A stretch of DNA of 45,306 bases from CAYGZA01 sp964354135 (GTDB taxonomy: Bacteria; Planctomycetota; Planctomycetia; Pirellulales; Thermoguttaceae), in NCBI GenBank assembly GCA_964354135.1, contig CAYGZA010000011.1, forward strand, positions 1 through 45,306, read 5' to 3'. The notes beneath the pieces were generated by a model. That model did no database searches and was not told the DNA's origin. It saw only the letters and a list, made by a program, of their open reading frames with translations. Positions 43,868 to 45,306 of this stretch are shown piece after piece. The number at the start of each line of letters is the position of its first letter. The first letter of the stretch is position 1. The position numbers and the translations under genes were made by a program.

Positions 43868-44119
43868 CGCACAAGCCCCGAAAACTCCGAGAAAGACACG
43901 GTTCCTGGCTGGGATGGGGCCAAAAACGGGGCCAGTGAGTGCAGCCTACCCAGCCTCATCGACCCCGACCTGCAAACCCTCATCGACGCCTGGCGAACGC
44001 TCCCCGCGGCGCTCAAGGCCGGCATCGTGGCCGTCGTGCGGGCAGGAACCGGGCCCCGTGGGGACGCGGCCGCGAACCGTTTAGACGGCCAGAAGACGCC
44101 CCACGGAGGCGCACCATGA
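43823..44119 (+). CDS. Small element-borne protein whose frame starts inside the att site
   Basis: A 98-residue frame with a GTG start at 43823. Its first 15 codons (VAEGTRTPNTQIHSL) are merely the antisense of the tRNA-His fragment. The downstream part, DPDLQTLIDAWRTLPAALKA then GIVAVVRAGTG, resembles a short conserved peptide I associate with planctomycete mobile elements. The stop codon overlaps the ATG of the next gene (ATGA at 44116-44119), a sign of real translational coupling. The true start is uncertain because no other in-frame start precedes the conserved part. Confidence 0.5.
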   Translation: MAEGTRTPNTQIHSLRTSPENSEKDTVPGWDGAKNGASECSLPSLIDPDLQTLIDAWRTLPAALKAGIVAVVRAGTGPRGDAAANRLDGQKTPHGGAP

Positions 44120-44480
44120 AGTCCCATGATTCGGCTCGCCGGTTTGCCGAAGGCAACCCCGGCGGGCCGGGCAGACCGCCGCAGGCCACGGAAGCGACCT
44201 ATCTTGTTGCCTTGCGCGAAGGATGCCCCGTTGATAAGTGGCGCGAAGTTGTTCGCGCGGCGGTGGGGGGGCTATCGAGAGCGACGCCAGGGCACGGGAC
44301 TTCCTCGCAAGACACCTCCTGCCCGAACCCGGCATGCCCGCGGAGACCCCGGAGCCGGCGGGCGGCCAGGACGTGCTGACCCGGCAACGGCCGGCGCTCA
44401 CGGTCGCGGAAACGGAGGTGTTGAGACCAAGGCCGGAGGCAAGTCGGTCGGGAGTCCGTCGTCAGCGCACCCCCGAATAG
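44116..44480 (+). pseudogene. Element gene interrupted by a frameshift at a G7 run
   Basis: From the ATG at 44116 the frame gives FAEGNPGGPGRPPQATEATY and LREGCPVDKWREVVRAAVGG. At GGGGGGG (44265-44271) the similarity jumps to the -1 frame, which continues AIESDARARDFLARHLLPEP to a stop at 44480. Joined, the two halves look like a small phage/IME packaging- or recombination-associated protein of the type GNPGGPGRP ... WREIVxxAVxxAxxGDxxARxWLxxxL. Either a base was lost in the run, or slippage there is used, or the sequence has an error. About 121 residues if joined. Confidence 0.6.
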
Positions 44481-44566
44481 GGGAACGCTGCGCAGGGCAG
44501 GGCAAGGGACACCCGAGATCTGCGGACAAGCTGATCTCGATGGATCCCTCCGTTTTGAGACACCCA

Positions 44567-44600
44567 AGGCCCGGGACGACCTAGATACCGTCCCGAGCCT
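44567..44600 (+). promoter_or_regulatory. Long stem-loop before the Cys-rich small gene
   Basis: AGGCCCGGGACG and CGTCCCGAGCCT form a 12-bp stem with one mismatch around a 10-nt loop. No T tract follows, so it may be a leader structure or a weak terminator. Confidence 0.4.
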
Positions 44601-44661
44601 GGGATGTCCGAAAAGGGCCATGTAGGAGGCCGTTCTACGGATTAGAAAGGAAATCTACGCC

Positions 44662-44970
44662 ATGACCAGCATCAAGGTCCTGTCCCCGCTTCGAGCAATG
44701 AGAGCCGGGTGCCTCGACTGCGCGGCCGGCGATCGGAAATTCATCATCTGGTGTAGCTGCGATGGCGTTCACAGCACGAGGTGTCAGCAATGGCCGTACC
44801 GATTCGGCCAACGGCCCGAAACCATCCGCCAGCGGTTCGGGACGGGGCTCGTGACGCCGGCGATGATGCCGGAGGCCAACGTGAACCTCGATGCCCTCCC
44901 GGGCAGCATGGCCGCGGCCGCCGAATACCTGGCCGGCCGGGGCGGCAAGTCAAAGTCAAAAGCCGGGTAG
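44662..44970 (+). CDS. Cysteine-rich small protein of integrative elements
   Basis: A 102-residue protein with a putative zinc-ribbon: SPLRAMRAGCLDCAAGDRKF, then WCSCDGVHSTRC and QWPYRFGQRPE. The arrangement CLDC ... CxC ... C ... YRFGxRP recalls small proteins found in phages and integrative elements of many bacteria (consensus type CLDCxxGxxxEVxxCxxxxCPLxPYRxG). The tail is lysine-rich (RGGKSKSKAG). AAAGGA stands ahead of the ATG. It follows the frameshifted gene by 180 nt and probably belongs to the same element. Its function is not known. Confidence 0.7.
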   Translation: MTSIKVLSPLRAMRAGCLDCAAGDRKFIIWCSCDGVHSTRCQQWPYRFGQRPETIRQRFGTGLVTPAMMPEANVNLDALPGSMAAAAEYLAGRGGKSKSKAG

Positions 44971-45306
44971 GGTCCGGTCCCCAAGAAGCAAGTGGGGCCT
45001 CTGATCACCGCACCAGCCCGATGCCCAAGGAGATCGTGGGCTTCGCATCGTAGACGGGAGAAGCCGCTCTGAGGCAGAGTTCTCTTTGCCGCGACCGGCC
45101 CGAAGTTTTTGCAGTGAAAATGTTCAGGTGGGGAGATATGTTCGTGTGCGATGGCAATGGGGGCCCAGGGAGGGGGCTACTTGTACTCATACCCATCTTC
45201 GACACCGTGAAGTTGTATCTTCCTGCAAGTAAAGGAGTTGCGTCAGCGGGGGGTAAACCTTCGTCCAACCCGTCCGTTGGGGTGGATTAGCGAGAGAATT
45301 GATCTG
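44971..45306. other. Right end of the window, no recognisable gene
   Basis: A minus-strand frame of 87 codons (45005-45268) exists but looks like chance. The stretch is less GC-rich than its surroundings. It is presumably internal to the integrative element. Confidence 0.45.

Noticed and set aside
45005..45268. An 87-codon minus-strand frame at the right edge
   Set aside because: Composition and lack of ribosome site suggest chance.

Overview
The window looks like chromosomal DNA of a planctomycete, probably of the Pirellulales type. The sequence is GC-rich. It carries a giant multidomain protein with an N-terminal LEPR-like motif, an ECF sigma factor paired with a membrane-anchored Ser/Thr kinase, an Lpg1974-like outer-membrane protein, a planctomycete-style tyrosine recombinase remnant, and a dispersed 25-bp palindromic repeat that reads REGEAPAEP/ARLLPS when translated. 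The lineage is inferred from these family signatures; no rRNA is present.

Layout: 1-511 holds no recognisable gene. 512-2705 is leuC-leuD (isopropylmalate isomerase), split by a palindromic heptamer-repeat element. 2706-3300 is a long leader with two candidate promoters. 3301-27822 is one 8173-residue reading frame: a subtilisin-type protease with P-domain, two HExxHxxGxxH zinc sites, a PPC domain, beta-helix regions, seven copies of a DGxxFxxxDG module, five beta-propellers, two near-identical NIDO-like domains, four GEVED domains, and eight C-terminal repeats. Several modules sit inside other domains: one NIDO copy splits an SdrD_B-like domain and an eight-bladed propeller splits a Calx-beta domain. 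After a terminator come bioB, an ECF sigma factor and a Ser/Thr kinase (28184-31581), then a secreted protein with four DUF11-like domains (32002-34482). On the minus strand follow a small two-helix membrane protein and a secreted protein with an A-B-A-B domain layout (34555-36443). Next are an integrase pseudogene, an outer-membrane barrel protein (37270-38379), a GHMP kinase and TAT-exported TIM-barrel pair (38633-40701), and a convergent five-bladed-propeller glycosidase-like protein (40820-42337).

42498-43472 is a gene graveyard: a hicAB toxin-antitoxin pair and a truncated DUF2442 gene lie between two diverged copies of the 3' end of a Fis-type regulator gene. At 43783-43867 a terminator and a tRNA-His 3' fragment mark what I read as the chromosome/element junction (attR) of an integrative element that runs out of the window to the right. 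Its terminal genes are a 98-aa ORF beginning inside the att site, a translationally coupled gene broken or frameshifted at a G7 run, and a cysteine-rich small protein.

Candidate systems most worth following are the nested-domain architecture of the giant protein and the att/TA/remnant cluster at the right end. Family assignments rest on motif recognition by eye; no search was run.
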